Source: Paenibacillus agricola
Lineage (GTDB): Bacteria > Bacillota > Bacilli > Paenibacillales > NBRC-103111
Direction: 5' to 3'
Length of the DNA: 64,000 nt
Assembly: GCF_011440305.1 (NCBI RefSeq)
Contig: NZ_JAAOIW010000005.1
Location: forward strand, 1-64,000
Position numbers and translations under genes: made by a program. Under the pieces are notes generated by a model, which was given only the letters and a program-made list of their open reading frames with translations, did no database searches and was not told the DNA's origin. Each line of letters opens with the position of its first letter. The stretch's first letter is position 1. Positions 34,840 through 44,122 of the stretch are shown one piece after another.

Positions 34840-35928
34840 TTACGACAAGCCTTTCAAGCGACCGTGCGCTTTCTCTTGGCGCAATTCCAACGTGTACTCG
34901 CCGACAACCATACCGGAATCATAGTCACCCTTAACGCCTAGGTACGTATGGGAAAAGTCGCGAGTAATCAACGGTCGGATAGCTAGACGGTTAGCGTCAA
35001 CTAGCAACAGTTCGTCAGCAGCTAAGTTTTGGTTTAAAACCAGCTCAAACTCGCCGAAATCCGTAACCAAATGGTCGACTTTCACTCCACGTTTATTCTC
35101 GGCTTGTGTGATTTGAACCTTATTCGCATCCAACGCGGAAAGCGCAATCTTCTGTTTCGCACCGACCATAATCTTATACATACCGCCTGTAGCGAAACCG
35201 CCTGCGTCATAGATACGTTGAGCCAGCGTGTTAACTGCAGAAAGCGTTAGTGGCCCGGCTACGTTAGTAACGTTCGTAGCGATCCATTGGCGAATGCCTT
35301 TCATCTGGCGGACTTGACCGAACTCGTAAGAGATACCGTTAATCAGCGCCTTTTCGAGTTGCAACGCAAGCATCAACTGTACTTTTTGCTTCTCGTATTC
35401 GTACAAATCACTGATACCGTATTGCGTAACCGCCTTAGCAGTACCGGAGATGTCGATAGTGTCATCGAAAATCTGCGTCAGGTTGGACTTCTTAACGCGC
35501 GCTTTATAACGAGCCGCCCTTGCGTCCGCACCTTCCGTACCTTCTACGAATAGCACCTCGATCTTTGCAACGTCGGCAATCGCAGCAGCCGTAGTAGAAG
35601 CGTAACCACGCGTAACAGTCAGCGTCTTCGTGCCGGTATTTACCGCGGAAACGTATAGTAACTCGTCCGCTACTTTAACAACGTGACCTACACGGAAAGG
35701 TTCGACATCTACGACAATTACGGAAGTACCGCCAACTAGAACAGCGCCATTAACCGTAGACTCATCTCCGATCATTTCGTCCTCGAACCATTGGTGCTCC
35801 GTTTGTGTAACGGCTTCCGAAAAGCCCAGCGCGTTCAATAGTGGCGTTTGATGCGGATTAAGTAGTAGGATTTCGTCAGTTACGGATTCTTTAACACCGA
35901 TTAGAGATGCATCATAGATTTTAGTCAT
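34840..35928 (-). CDS. Major capsid protein (SU10 type, DUF5309)
   Basis: 362 aa HK97-fold capsid. LLNPHQTPLLNALGFSEAVT at the start and QTEHQWFEDEMIGD are diagnostic of the SU10 major capsid family. Further family text is KSNLTQIFDDTIDISGTAKA and the C-terminal DANRLAIRPL. GGGGGAAAT site before ATG 35928. The largest structural product by expectation; it follows the scaffold gene. Confidence 0.9.
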   Translation of the reverse strand: MTKIYDASLIGVKESVTDEILLLNPHQTPLLNALGFSEAVTQTEHQWFEDEMIGDESTVNGAVLVGGTSVIVVDVEPFRVGHVVKVADELLYVSAVNTGTKTLTVTRGYASTTAAAIADVAKIEVLFVEGTEGADARAARYKARVKKSNLTQIFDDTIDISGTAKAVTQYGISDLYEYEKQKVQLMLALQLEKALINGISYEFGQVRQMKGIRQWIATNVTNVAGPLTLSAVNTLAQRIYDAGGFATGGMYKIMVGAKQKIALSALDANKVQITQAENKRGVKVDHLVTDFGEFELVLNQNLAADELLLVDANRLAIRPLITRDFSHTYLGVKGDYDSGMVVGEYTLELRQEKAHGRLKGLS

Positions 35929-36020
35929 TTATTATTTCCCCCTGTTTGTTTGCTACGGTCTTTCGGCGTATGCCTATTTCCGCGCAATAAAATAAGCCGC
36001 CGAGTTAACGGGGCTTTTGC

Positions 36021-36737
36021 TTACTTTTTCAATTCCGCTTTCAACGTTGCATAAGCTACGCGATCCTCTGTCCGTCCACTCTTACGTGCTAGCGCTGCAG
36101 CCTCCGAAAGTAACTGCTCCTTCGTTTTGGATCCGTCGTCCTTGTGATTCGTAGGCTCACCGATAACAACCGGCTTCTTCGGTGCCTCCGCTAGAAACGG
36201 TTTCGCCTTAACTAGCGCGTCAACAACGTCCGTCACGCCGGTAACGTTACCTTCGTCGTCTACGGTGATTCCCGCTTTGTCCGCGATTGTAAACGCATCG
36301 TCTAACGCATCCGCCCGAATGCCGGCTTCTTTCGCCGCTAAACGAAACTCAGCGCGAATCAGACGTTTATCCGCAGCTTCTAGTTTGGCTTTCGCGTTAA
36401 CGTCGGCTTCGTCCGCCTTCTTTAGCGCTTCGTCCTTCTCCGCCTGCAGCCGTTCCGTTTCCGTTAATGCCGCCTTTGCGCGCTCGTCGTCCGCCAACTT
36501 TAAGCGATCGCGTTCCGCTTTCAAATCGTCATAGTCCGCAAACTTTTTCGCAGCGCGTCCTTTTTCGCGACCAATCAACGCGTCGAGATCCGCTTGCGTC
36601 ATCGTTACCGTGCGCTTGCCTGCGTCGTCCGCGCCTTCATTGCCGTTATCCCCGTTGTTATCTCCGCCTTCTCCACCGCCCCCGTTACCGTCAGCTTCGA
36701 ATAATGGCGTATATAGTTCGTTTAGGAATCGTCTCAT
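36021..36737 (-). CDS. Capsid scaffolding protein
   Basis: 238 aa. A Gly/Asn/Asp-rich N-terminus (about 15-40) precedes MTQADLDALIGREKGRAAKK, the start of DUF4355-type scaffolds. A long Ala/Lys/Glu coiled coil (about 70-130) and a Lys-rich C-terminus for capsid binding follow. Placed immediately before the capsid gene in transcription order. Confidence 0.88.
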   Translation of the reverse strand: MRRFLNELYTPLFEADGNGGGGEGGDNNGDNGNEGADDAGKRTVTMTQADLDALIGREKGRAAKKFADYDDLKAERDRLKLADDERAKAALTETERLQAEKDEALKKADEADVNAKAKLEAADKRLIRAEFRLAAKEAGIRADALDDAFTIADKAGITVDDEGNVTGVTDVVDALVKAKPFLAEAPKKPVVIGEPTNHKDDGSKTKEQLLSEAAALARKSGRTEDRVAYATLKAELKK

Positions 36738-36835
36738 TGCGTTAAACCTCCACCGGTTAGAGCCCGTCGGCTATCGTATAAATGCCGTTGCAGTTTAACG
36801 TCATGAACGTTCGGACAAATGCAAATAAGCCGCTA

Positions 36836-37678
36836 TTAGGCGGTCAGTGTTTCTGGTCTTCGTATCGGACTAATTACGTGTCGGCAGTTCGGATGAAATA
36901 TGTCCCTACGCGGCAACGCGCTCAATAGCGGATAATCGCCAGGCGCTTCGGCTACGAATTTAATAACGCGCCCTTCCCACTTGGAACACGCATCCTTCGC
37001 GCCATGCTTCGATATGACTCCGTAATAAACATCGCGTCCGAGTGCTTCGTTAATCGTAGCTTCGTTATGGACGTTCATTAGTTTCGTACGCGTAAGCATG
37101 TCGACGTACGTTTCAACGCGCCATTTACGACCGGCTGCGTCGATGATTGCGTTATCCGCCGCTGCTCCTAAGTCCGCCCGAATCCGCGCTACTGTATCGG
37201 CGCTTATCGTCTGGCTACCGTTAATCCCCTTCGCCATGTTAGCGCGCATTGATTCCGCTACGGCTTTACGGAGAGCTGCGCGTGTACGGCGGTCGATATT
37301 CGCTGTGACCGCTAAAACGTCCGCCTGCGTATCCGCTACAGCCGCCGCGACTACGTTCTGATTCATCCGGTTAAGCGTTGCGATTCCGGCTGCTTGCGTA
37401 CGGTCCTTCGCGATACCGAGCGATATTAGTGTCCGTATGATGCCGTCCGTAGCCGCCTTCGGTATAAGCCGCGCTATCCACTCGAAAGCGCGCTGCGTTA
37501 ACGTTTTGAGCACGTTCGATACTTGCGCGAGCGCCGAGCCCGCCGTCTTACGCGATAACGAGGATACGTCAAGCAGCGCCATCTCCGCCTGGATATCCGT
37601 TACGGCAACGCGATAAGCCTTCGTTAATTCGTCGATATCGTATTCGTACGTCGGTCGCGGGATATTAGGCGGTTTCAT
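36836..37678 (-). CDS. Minor head protein (phage minor capsid protein 2 / Mu F-like)
   Basis: 280 aa. The helical N-terminal part is followed by YVDMLTRTKLMNVHNEATIN near 190-210. The C-terminal block (YYGVISKHGAKDACSKWEGR ... FHPNCRH) carries Cys and His of the MuF / SPP1 gp7-type fold. It overlaps the portal stop by one base. Enters the capsid with the portal in related phages. Confidence 0.85.
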   Translation of the reverse strand: MKPPNIPRPTYEYDIDELTKAYRVAVTDIQAEMALLDVSSLSRKTAGSALAQVSNVLKTLTQRAFEWIARLIPKAATDGIIRTLISLGIAKDRTQAAGIATLNRMNQNVVAAAVADTQADVLAVTANIDRRTRAALRKAVAESMRANMAKGINGSQTISADTVARIRADLGAAADNAIIDAAGRKWRVETYVDMLTRTKLMNVHNEATINEALGRDVYYGVISKHGAKDACSKWEGRVIKFVAEAPGDYPLLSALPRRDIFHPNCRHVISPIRRPETLTA

Positions 37679-39243
37679 TACGCGCCACCTCCGCTGTTAA
37701 ATATCGAAGCGTCGACCGTTCCGTTAACGCGCTCCTCGTCCGCATCGATACGCGAGATAATAGCGTCCGCTTTCGTGCCGTCTACGTCATCGAGCGCCTT
37801 GATTGCGTCTTTAACGGACCACGTCGCTTTGCCTCCGGTACGAATCTGCGCGACTTCCGCCATCTCTTTATCATCGTGTGGGATGCCGTCTTTCCACTGA
37901 ATCGACGGGTATTGCGGCACGTACGGAACGAAGCCGTCAACGCCTTTATTTGCATATACTTCGAGCTCCTGCGCCGTCCAAATTGCGTCACGTATAGCGC
38001 GGTCGAAGTAGTTACGGATACGTTTAACCTTCGATAGGATCGGCATGAAACGCGCCTTAATTGCGCCGCTGTCCGTATGGGACGTACCGGTTCCGCCTTT
38101 ATCGGAGGCGAGCGTCGTACCGAATAACCACTGCGGCGTTTCCGACATTTGGTACACGATGCCGAGTAACATATCGAGTTGCTTAAACGCCCCGTCTAAC
38201 TGCGAATTCCACGTCATATAACCGGGCGCTACGTCCGCCTTGTCGACGGGGATATACTTTCCGCCGAAACGCACGCCTCCGCTTTCGTCCGTAGGTAAAT
38301 CCGGTCCATACGCTGTCGGATCGCTATGCTTCCATAGGATATAGTCGATTTGTACCATACGGTCGTTAATCGCAGCTAATACGGATTCTAGTTTCTCGAT
38401 TCCGGAGATGCCTTCCCATCCGTCGTCAACCGTTTTGTACGGCGCATGATGTACAAGGATTCGCGGTACGCCCGTTTCGATAACGTCCTCGACACGCCCC
38501 GTCGCTACCTTTTCCGCGATGTAATACGTGGATATTGGCGTACCAAAACGATTGTCAACGCCGCGCTCCGTCATCCGGTAACGCTCGTATAAGATAAAGC
38601 CCGGCACATGCCGCTCAACAACGAGGTGCGGTACTTCCGTATAGCGTTCATCCGGCTTCATCGCGTATTTTTCGAGGCCCTCGACGTCATTCGTAAGAAC
38701 CCATTCGATCCAAGCGATATTAACCGCCTTGAAACGTTTGTTAGAGCCGCGCGACAATTCCGGAAATACGAGCGCCGCGTCAACCGCTTCGATAATCGGT
38801 TCCGGTTTCGCTTCAACGTCTGCGCCCGCCGGTACTTCGCTCACGTCGATCCGCGGAGCATAGTACGATTTAAACCACGAGTCGCCCCGTATGCCCGCGC
38901 CTACTACGGATTCGTGGATTAGCGTATTCAAATCGTTATCTTCCGCGATACGGTTAATTGCGCCCTGCTCCGCGCTTCCGTCCGGCATACCGGATTCATA
39001 TACGGGAAATTCTCCGACGATGAGATCCGCCGGCTTCGTTAATAGGACGTCGATCAAGTTGACTCCGATATATAAGCTGCGTAATTGCGCTTCGTGCGGC
39101 GTTCCCTTCAGTAAATCCGATGCGCGCTCGAACACTTCCGCAGGTTTGCCGTCGAATATCGCACGACCACGAGTATACTTCGATAAACGTTCGATCGCGT
39201 TATGCGGCGGATAAATAGCGCCTACTTCGAAAAGCTTGCTCAA
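37678..39243 (-). CDS. Portal protein (SPP1 gp6-like)
   Basis: 521 aa. It forms the dodecameric DNA portal at the capsid vertex. YIGVNLIDVLLTKPADLIVG and the stem/crown regions (QIDYILWKHSDPTAYGPDLP) match the SPP1 gp6 family. The start is TTG 39243 preceded by AAAGGAGG. The 133-bp leader contains one copy of the 100-bp phage intergenic element. Confidence 0.9.
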   Translation of the reverse strand: MSKLFEVGAIYPPHNAIERLSKYTRGRAIFDGKPAEVFERASDLLKGTPHEAQLRSLYIGVNLIDVLLTKPADLIVGEFPVYESGMPDGSAEQGAINRIAEDNDLNTLIHESVVGAGIRGDSWFKSYYAPRIDVSEVPAGADVEAKPEPIIEAVDAALVFPELSRGSNKRFKAVNIAWIEWVLTNDVEGLEKYAMKPDERYTEVPHLVVERHVPGFILYERYRMTERGVDNRFGTPISTYYIAEKVATGRVEDVIETGVPRILVHHAPYKTVDDGWEGISGIEKLESVLAAINDRMVQIDYILWKHSDPTAYGPDLPTDESGGVRFGGKYIPVDKADVAPGYMTWNSQLDGAFKQLDMLLGIVYQMSETPQWLFGTTLASDKGGTGTSHTDSGAIKARFMPILSKVKRIRNYFDRAIRDAIWTAQELEVYANKGVDGFVPYVPQYPSIQWKDGIPHDDKEMAEVAQIRTGGKATWSVKDAIKALDDVDGTKADAIISRIDADEERVNGTVDASIFNSGGGA

Positions 39244-39262
39244 TATAGCGCCTCCTTTCTTA

Positions 39263-39360
39263 CGTTAATTTAGCGTGATATTAGCGCGTTACAGCGTTAG
39301 ACGACCGAATAGTCACAGAACGTATGAAAACGCCTAATAACGCGTTGAGATTGCGTTAAA
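39263..39360 (-). repeat. Phage intergenic element, copy 1 (portal leader)
   Basis: Shares with 41893-41990 the blocks CGTTAGACGA (39295-39304), AAAACGCCTAAT (39327-39338), GAGATT (39347-39352) and the terminal CGTTAAA. The spacing between blocks is identical. Non-coding on both strands. Probably a transcription or translation control element of the late genes. Confidence 0.65.
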
Positions 39361-39376
39361 TGACGTGTTAGATACG

Positions 39377-41134
39377 TTATAACCACGACGGCTTATTCCG
39401 CAGCACCTTTTTCGCCTTCGCTACGTTTTCGACCGCGAGCTGAAGTGCGTCGATACTGTCCACGTAATCTCCGTGAGGATATTGCGACATCTGATCGATG
39501 AGCATCGTATGTGAACGGTTAAAAACCAACGTTTTATTATGACAATACGGCTCAAGCGACTCCATCCGTTCTTCCTTGCCGGATTTATGCGACTTGATAT
39601 CGTTAAGCCGCGTTCGATTTGTGCCGCCTTTTTTACGGAGGGCTTCCTGTAACTGTCGATAGAATTCGTGTTGCGCGTTAATTGTCTCGACGGAAAAAAC
39701 GTTGTGACGCCACTCCGCGATTTTACCGACGATTAAATCGATATATACATGCGGCTGCTCTTTTGACGCGTATTCGTCCAATACGAAGATGTGACCGGTC
39801 TTTTCGTAGCGTCCAACGGTCAACACGGCGTTATAGCACGACCGCGCGTTCTTGCCTAGTGCAATATCCCATGCGCCACTTATTGTGAGGTCTTTTACAG
39901 GAATCCGCATATCTTCGTATTGTATATACTTTTCGCCTTGCGAATAAAATAGGCGATAGTATCCGAAATTCTCCGGAAAGAAAAACTGCTCATCTTCGCT
40001 AAACGCTAAATTCCGGAACTCCGAGTTATATGCGCGCGTTCCCATGTTAAACTTTTCGTGCATGAGCGCTCTATACGTCCAACGCCACGGCCATGCAAGT
40101 TTAATGCCGGCTTCTAGCGCATCCTTATTCGCTTCGTAGAACGCATCGGCTTCCGCCAGGTCATCGGTGCGTCCGTATATTTCGAGATACTCGTCCCACA
40201 ATTTCGGATTATCCGGTTCAGAAACTAGCGCTCCATGAAACGATGATTTAAAGTCCTTCCGCTTCAGTACGTGATTCAAAAGCCCCGTAGCGCTGACCAT
40301 CGTACCGACGAGTATAATCGCGGTCGCCTTCGTTCCGATCGGAACGACTACGGAGTTAAACCAATGTACAAGCTTCTCCCGCGCTTCCTTCGTTCCTTCG
40401 TTATTCGTAGACGACGGGTCATCGACGATAACTAAATCCGGTCGGCGGCTACCGTGACGCTTACCGCGGAGTTGTTTACCGGACGATGACGCCTCAACTA
40501 GCGCGTTACTCGCAGTTATATACGATTCTTCATTATCGCGTTCATTCTGCGTGTTCTTTTCGTTAAGCAACGGACCGAAATCCGCGCGTAACTTTTCGTT
40601 GAACTTTAGCTGCTTGTTTACCCATCCGATTAGCTTCTTAGCGAGTCCGTCCGTCTCCGAAATAACGAGCACGTACTTCCGCTTACGATACGCGATTTGG
40701 TGCAACGGAAACGCATTCGAAAACATACCGGATTTACTATGTCCCCGCGCAGCCGCGATCGCGAGCCTGGCGTTACGTTCCGTATGATCTACGTAATCAC
40801 ATAAATCGAAAAACTCGCGGTGTATCGGCGCGATATCTTCGAGCCCATCATGTTGCGTACCGTCTTCCCCGTGTCGAATAACGTTGTCCTCGTTATCTTC
40901 GTTCGCGCCATCTGACGCGTATTCATACGTGAAGTATGCGACATCCACTTCCGCGCGATGAATCCGTTTAAGCCGCTTTAATTCCGCCATATCTGCGCGT
41001 AAAGTATCTACGTGGTACTCAGCGGCTTTTCCTGCGTCATATAGCGTCTTTAACTTGCGTGCCCGTTCCGTTACGAGTGCGATGCGTTCAGCCCGCGCAG
41101 GTCGGTCGAGCCAAGTTTCGTTGACATACGCGAT
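39377..41134 (-). CDS. Terminase large subunit (probable ATC start)
   Basis: DNA-packaging motor. Counted from the first ATG (40990), Walker A AARGHSKS is at about 80-87 and Walker B LVIVDDPSS near 190. The nuclease half contains ISGAWDIALG and ends near DYVDSIDALQLA. The frame continues open for 48 codons before that ATG, with coding-like text (YVNETWLDRPARAERIALVT). It contains no ATG, GTG or TTG before the stop at 41152. AAGGAGG at 41150-41144 sits 9 nt before ATC 41134, while ATG 40990 has no SD. I therefore propose ATC 41134 (585 aa). Confidence 0.85.
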   Translation of the reverse strand: MAYVNETWLDRPARAERIALVTERARKLKTLYDAGKAAEYHVDTLRADMAELKRLKRIHRAEVDVAYFTYEYASDGANEDNEDNVIRHGEDGTQHDGLEDIAPIHREFFDLCDYVDHTERNARLAIAAARGHSKSGMFSNAFPLHQIAYRKRKYVLVISETDGLAKKLIGWVNKQLKFNEKLRADFGPLLNEKNTQNERDNEESYITASNALVEASSSGKQLRGKRHGSRRPDLVIVDDPSSTNNEGTKEAREKLVHWFNSVVVPIGTKATAIILVGTMVSATGLLNHVLKRKDFKSSFHGALVSEPDNPKLWDEYLEIYGRTDDLAEADAFYEANKDALEAGIKLAWPWRWTYRALMHEKFNMGTRAYNSEFRNLAFSEDEQFFFPENFGYYRLFYSQGEKYIQYEDMRIPVKDLTISGAWDIALGKNARSCYNAVLTVGRYEKTGHIFVLDEYASKEQPHVYIDLIVGKIAEWRHNVFSVETINAQHEFYRQLQEALRKKGGTNRTRLNDIKSHKSGKEERMESLEPYCHNKTLVFNRSHTMLIDQMSQYPHGDYVDSIDALQLAVENVAKAKKVLRNKPSWL

Positions 41135-41149
41135 GCGAACGCACCTCCT

Positions 41150-41431
41150 TCATCTCAGTTTTATTAATTTAGCGCGGACGGCGCTTGGTAGTACGCAATT
41201 ACTGTACCATTCGTCAAAAGTTATGTTTCCGTAACCTTCTCGTTCCTTAATCGCGTCGATGATTAGCGTCGGCCGTCTTCCTCGGTGGTTAACTCCGCAC
41301 ATTTGACTCCCCTTCGCGTAAGCAACTAAGCGAAAATTAGGCGTCGTGAGCAGCTCGAATACGCCATTTATCTCGCGCTGCGTACTCAGGTCATCTACGA
41401 GAACAACGATAAACTCGGCTGTCTCGCTCAT
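41150..41431 (-). CDS. Small unknown protein between terminase subunits
   Basis: 93 aa. FIVVLVDDLSTQREINGVFE gives an alpha/beta start. A Cys/His/Arg-rich middle (GSQMCGVNHRGRRP) and ITFDEWYSNCVLP follow. It overlaps the small terminase gene by ATGA and ends just before the large terminase SD, so it is translated with both. Not recognised. Nuclease-like or packaging-accessory roles are possible but unsupported. Confidence 0.7.
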   Translation of the reverse strand: MSETAEFIVVLVDDLSTQREINGVFELLTTPNFRLVAYAKGSQMCGVNHRGRRPTLIIDAIKEREGYGNITFDEWYSNCVLPSAVRAKLIKLR

Positions 41432-41877
41432 TCGCTATCATCCGCTAACAATTCGTCGATCTCCGCTAGTTCATTCGCGATGTCAGCGTTACTACCGGAC
41501 GAGCCGGCTTCCTTCGTTTCGACGATCTGCCGCTCCGTAATGAGACCGTGCCGCTTGAAAAAGAGATCGATACCCTTTATTGAAGGCTGCGCACCACTAA
41601 TCGTTTTCATGAGCTGGCGGTAGACGAACGCACGCTCGGCGGATAAGAAATCGTCCGCGAGTAGATTAACGTACTCGATAAACGGTGCTTTTTGCGTACG
41701 CCATTCGTATAAAGACTGCCGCGTGACCCCGATTTCAGCCGCGATTTCTTCGTATGACTTGCGGCCGTCTTCTTCCGGTACAAATTCGCGTTGAACGCAT
41801 AATAGAGCCGCCCTTATCTGGCGACCGTCGAGCTTCGCTTCGAGCGCCTTTTTCTTAGCGTTAGTTCCGTTAGACAT
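41428..41877 (-). CDS. Terminase small subunit (phBC6A51-like)
   Basis: 149 aa. The N-terminal helix-turn-helix (YEEIAAEIGVTRQSLYEWR, about 42-60) recognises the packaging site. The following helices (FLSAERAFVYRQLMKTISGA and GIDLFFKRHGLI) are typical of the phBC6A51 family. AAGGGG site before ATG 41877. A copy of the 100-bp intergenic element lies in its leader. Confidence 0.9.
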   Translation of the reverse strand: MSNGTNAKKKALEAKLDGRQIRAALLCVQREFVPEEDGRKSYEEIAAEIGVTRQSLYEWRTQKAPFIEYVNLLADDFLSAERAFVYRQLMKTISGAQPSIKGIDLFFKRHGLITERQIVETKEAGSSGSNADIANELAEIDELLADDSE

Positions 41878-41892
41878 AACGTATCCCCTTCC

Positions 41893-41990
41893 GTTTAATT
41901 GACGTGAAATAAGCGTGTTTATTCGTTAGACGAGCGTTTATACCTACGAGGCTACAAAACGCCTAATTTGCGGTCGAGATTACGTTAAAA
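41893..41990 (-). repeat. Phage intergenic element, copy 2 (small terminase leader)
   Basis: Homologous to 39263-39360: CGTTAGACGA at 41924-41933, AAAACGCCTAAT at 41956-41967 and GAGATT at 41976-41981, at exactly the same offsets (0, 32 and 52) as in copy 1. The intervening bases have diverged. Constraint on blocks and spacing suggests a bound site or RNA structure. Confidence 0.65.
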
Positions 41991-41994
41991 TTAC

Positions 41995-42645
41995 CTAACC
42001 GGACAATAGCGCCATAAGCCGCTCGCGTTCGCGATTGAATGACGCTTCAAATTCGTGCGACTGCGTTAAGATCGCGTCTATTTCCGTAGCGGAACGATGT
42101 GAACGCTCAACCATGCCGGAAATGACCGCCAGGTAACGTTCCTCCGTGAATGATTCCGTTATCGCGTAGAAGTGGCGTAATGATTGACCGCTTTTCGACG
42201 TATTACAACTGATACAAACTTTAATGAGATTCCAGCGGCTATTATGACCGCCTTGCGACATCGGTACGATATGATCGATGTGAATAGCGCGTTTAGCCGT
42301 CGGATCGCAAACTTTACCGCAATAAGCGCATGTATTCGGCGTTTCATATATGTCGAGAGCGTCTTCCTTCGTTAAATCCGAGAAGACTCCGGCTTTCTTC
42401 GCTAGATACTGCGACGTCGATAGGAACGTAAGCTGCGGGTTAGCTTCGCGGTCGGAGCGCGTCCTGAGACGGTGTTTTTCGCGGTCAGTGTCCGTTTGAT
42501 TCGCGCGACGATTACGTCCATATTCGGATAGATACGCCCGGTTATTTGAGTTGCGACACTTGTTGCACGTTTTATGATGTGCGGAGAAGTTAACCTCCGG
42601 AGATTTTCCGTGACATGACCGACATTCCCGCTCAGTAACCGTCAA
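41995..42645 (-). CDS. HNH endonuclease near terminase
   Basis: 216 aa from TTG 42645, preceded by GGGAGG; the longer ATG frame to 42702 has no SD. An N-terminal zinc finger (CRSCHGK ... CNKC) precedes a coiled basic region. The HNH core CAYCGKVC ... IHIDHIVPMSQGGHNSRWN ... CISCNTSK occupies about 125-175. HNH proteins beside terminases assist DNA cleavage at packaging in HK97-like phages (family knowledge). Confidence 0.85.
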   Translation of the reverse strand: MTVTERECRSCHGKSPEVNFSAHHKTCNKCRNSNNRAYLSEYGRNRRANQTDTDREKHRLRTRSDREANPQLTFLSTSQYLAKKAGVFSDLTKEDALDIYETPNTCAYCGKVCDPTAKRAIHIDHIVPMSQGGHNSRWNLIKVCISCNTSKSGQSLRHFYAITESFTEERYLAVISGMVERSHRSATEIDAILTQSHEFEASFNRERERLMALLSG

Positions 42646-42940
42646 CCTATCGCCTCCCGAGTTAGAAAAATGATACGCTAATTCTGGACAGCAGTCGCGC
42701 ATGAATCGGACGGGGGCGTTGGGGGTATCGCTTCACCGCGTTAACGTAAGTAGGCATCGTCGATATTACATCCGTTCATGTGCGTTCCATAAACCATCGT
42801 ATACGGAACGTTGTGAAACCGTGCGCTGTACCACGCTTTGCCGCGTCTATACCGTACCAATACCCGTTACATATTCATAATTGCGTAAACGTACGTGTTT
42901 ATGATACGATAGCATCAATAAGATAACGGAGGCGATACGT
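42646..42940. promoter_or_regulatory. Divergent region between HNH gene and recombinase
   Basis: No gene recognised. A weak plus-strand promoter candidate for the recombinase is TTGCGT (42881-42886), 18 bp, TACGAT (42905-42910). A G-rich/C-rich patch lies near 42,712-42,726. Cohesive-end or packaging signals could lie here but none can be identified. Confidence 0.35.
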
Positions 42941-43501
42941 ATGAAGATCGGGTATGCACGCGTTAGTACGGCGGATCAATCGTTAGACTTACAGCTCGAC
43001 GCACTACAGGCTGCCGGCTGTGAACGTATATTCACGGAGAAGGCAAGCGGCGCTAAGGACGACCGTATCGAACTAATGCGCGCTATGGACACGTTACGTC
43101 CTGGCGATGTATTCGCAGTCTATAAGCTTGACCGTTTAGCGCGATCGACGATTAAATTGATATCAACGATTAGCGATATACAAAAGCACGGCGCTGAATT
43201 CGTTAGCCTCAACGATAACATCGATACGACTACGGCAGCCGGTAAAGCCATGTTCGGCATGCTGGCGGTGTTCGCCGAGTTCGAGCGTAATGTAATCGTT
43301 GAACGTACTAACGCTGGCTTAGCCGCATCAAGAGCGCGTGGACGCAACGGTGGACGCCCTAAGACGGACGCTAAGAAGGTAACGCAGGCTCTTCGGATGT
43401 ATGACGCTAAAGCGGCTACCGTCGCTGAGATAACGGAAACGACCGGAGTCACAAAAGCAACGTTATATCGCGCGATAAAGGAACGGGCGGCTGCGAAATA
43501 A
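42941..43501 (+). CDS. Serine recombinase (resolvase/invertase class)
   Basis: 186 aa. Catalytic Ser9 in YARVSTADQ, the KLDRLARS arginines near 67-72 and FAEFERNVIVERTNAG are all present. The C-terminal Hin-like helix-turn-helix (VAEITETTGVTKATLYRAI) is complete. At this size it is a resolvase/invertase, not a large integrase. It is on the plus strand, against the surrounding operons, at the early/late junction. GGAGG precedes the ATG. Palindrome-containing 24-bp repeats lie about 120 bp downstream and are candidate target sites. Confidence 0.9.
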   Translation: MKIGYARVSTADQSLDLQLDALQAAGCERIFTEKASGAKDDRIELMRAMDTLRPGDVFAVYKLDRLARSTIKLISTISDIQKHGAEFVSLNDNIDTTTAAGKAMFGMLAVFAEFERNVIVERTNAGLAASRARGRNGGRPKTDAKKVTQALRMYDAKAATVAEITETTGVTKATLYRAIKERAAAK

Positions 43502-43616
43502 GCCGTCTTTTTACGTACCCCTTGAGTCCAGCGCGCTCGTCCGGTCAGAGACGCTCAGCCGTAGTACATACGGACTCACACGTAGCCCGTACGTACGCAT
43601 ACGATAGGCACTCATA

Positions 43617-43681
43617 CGTAGCCCCCTACGTTATGTACCGATATCACCGTAAGAAATCGTAGCCCCCTACGTTATGTACCG
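43617..43681. repeat. Two exact 24-bp direct repeats with internal dyad
   Basis: Copies at 43617-43640 and 43658-43681 are identical and start 41 bp apart, i.e. on the same helix face at about four turns. Each contains CGTAG-CCCC-CTACG, an inverted repeat suited to a dimeric protein. A degenerate third piece (ACGTAGCCCGTACGT) is near 43,580. Confidence 0.8.
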
Positions 43682-44122
43682 CTAAACGCGTTCCTTCTAA
43701 TATATACGCGCATAGACGTATGGTTTAGGGACTACGTTACATGAGCGTTTGTTAACGTTAGGGTGCAGATGCTATTACGTAGGTTCACGCTGGATGTGGA
43801 CATCCTACGGGAACATAAGGGATAAGAGCCCTCTTGTCCGGGAATAGCGTCCGTCCAATTCACCTGTTCCGGCGCTGCCGTCACAGACTATTTATTAATC
43901 CGCGTAATAATTAAGCGGTTAGTGAATACGCGATAAAGGTTATACGTGTTACACAAAGGGCCGCCGTTGCCCGCTTGTGTTCGTCAAGGCTCGCTCTTAG
44001 CCGAAGACGATTATAGCGCTACCCGACGTTAACTCTCGCTCCAATATCGTAATTATCCGTTCTTTCTAGGGATAAGAAGAGAGAAACGCTAGAAACCGCG
44101 CCACTACGCCATTCTTGACGTT

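Noticed and set aside
43502-43740. CRISPR array
   Set aside because: There are only two copies of the 24-bp repeat with one short spacer, and no cas genes are nearby.
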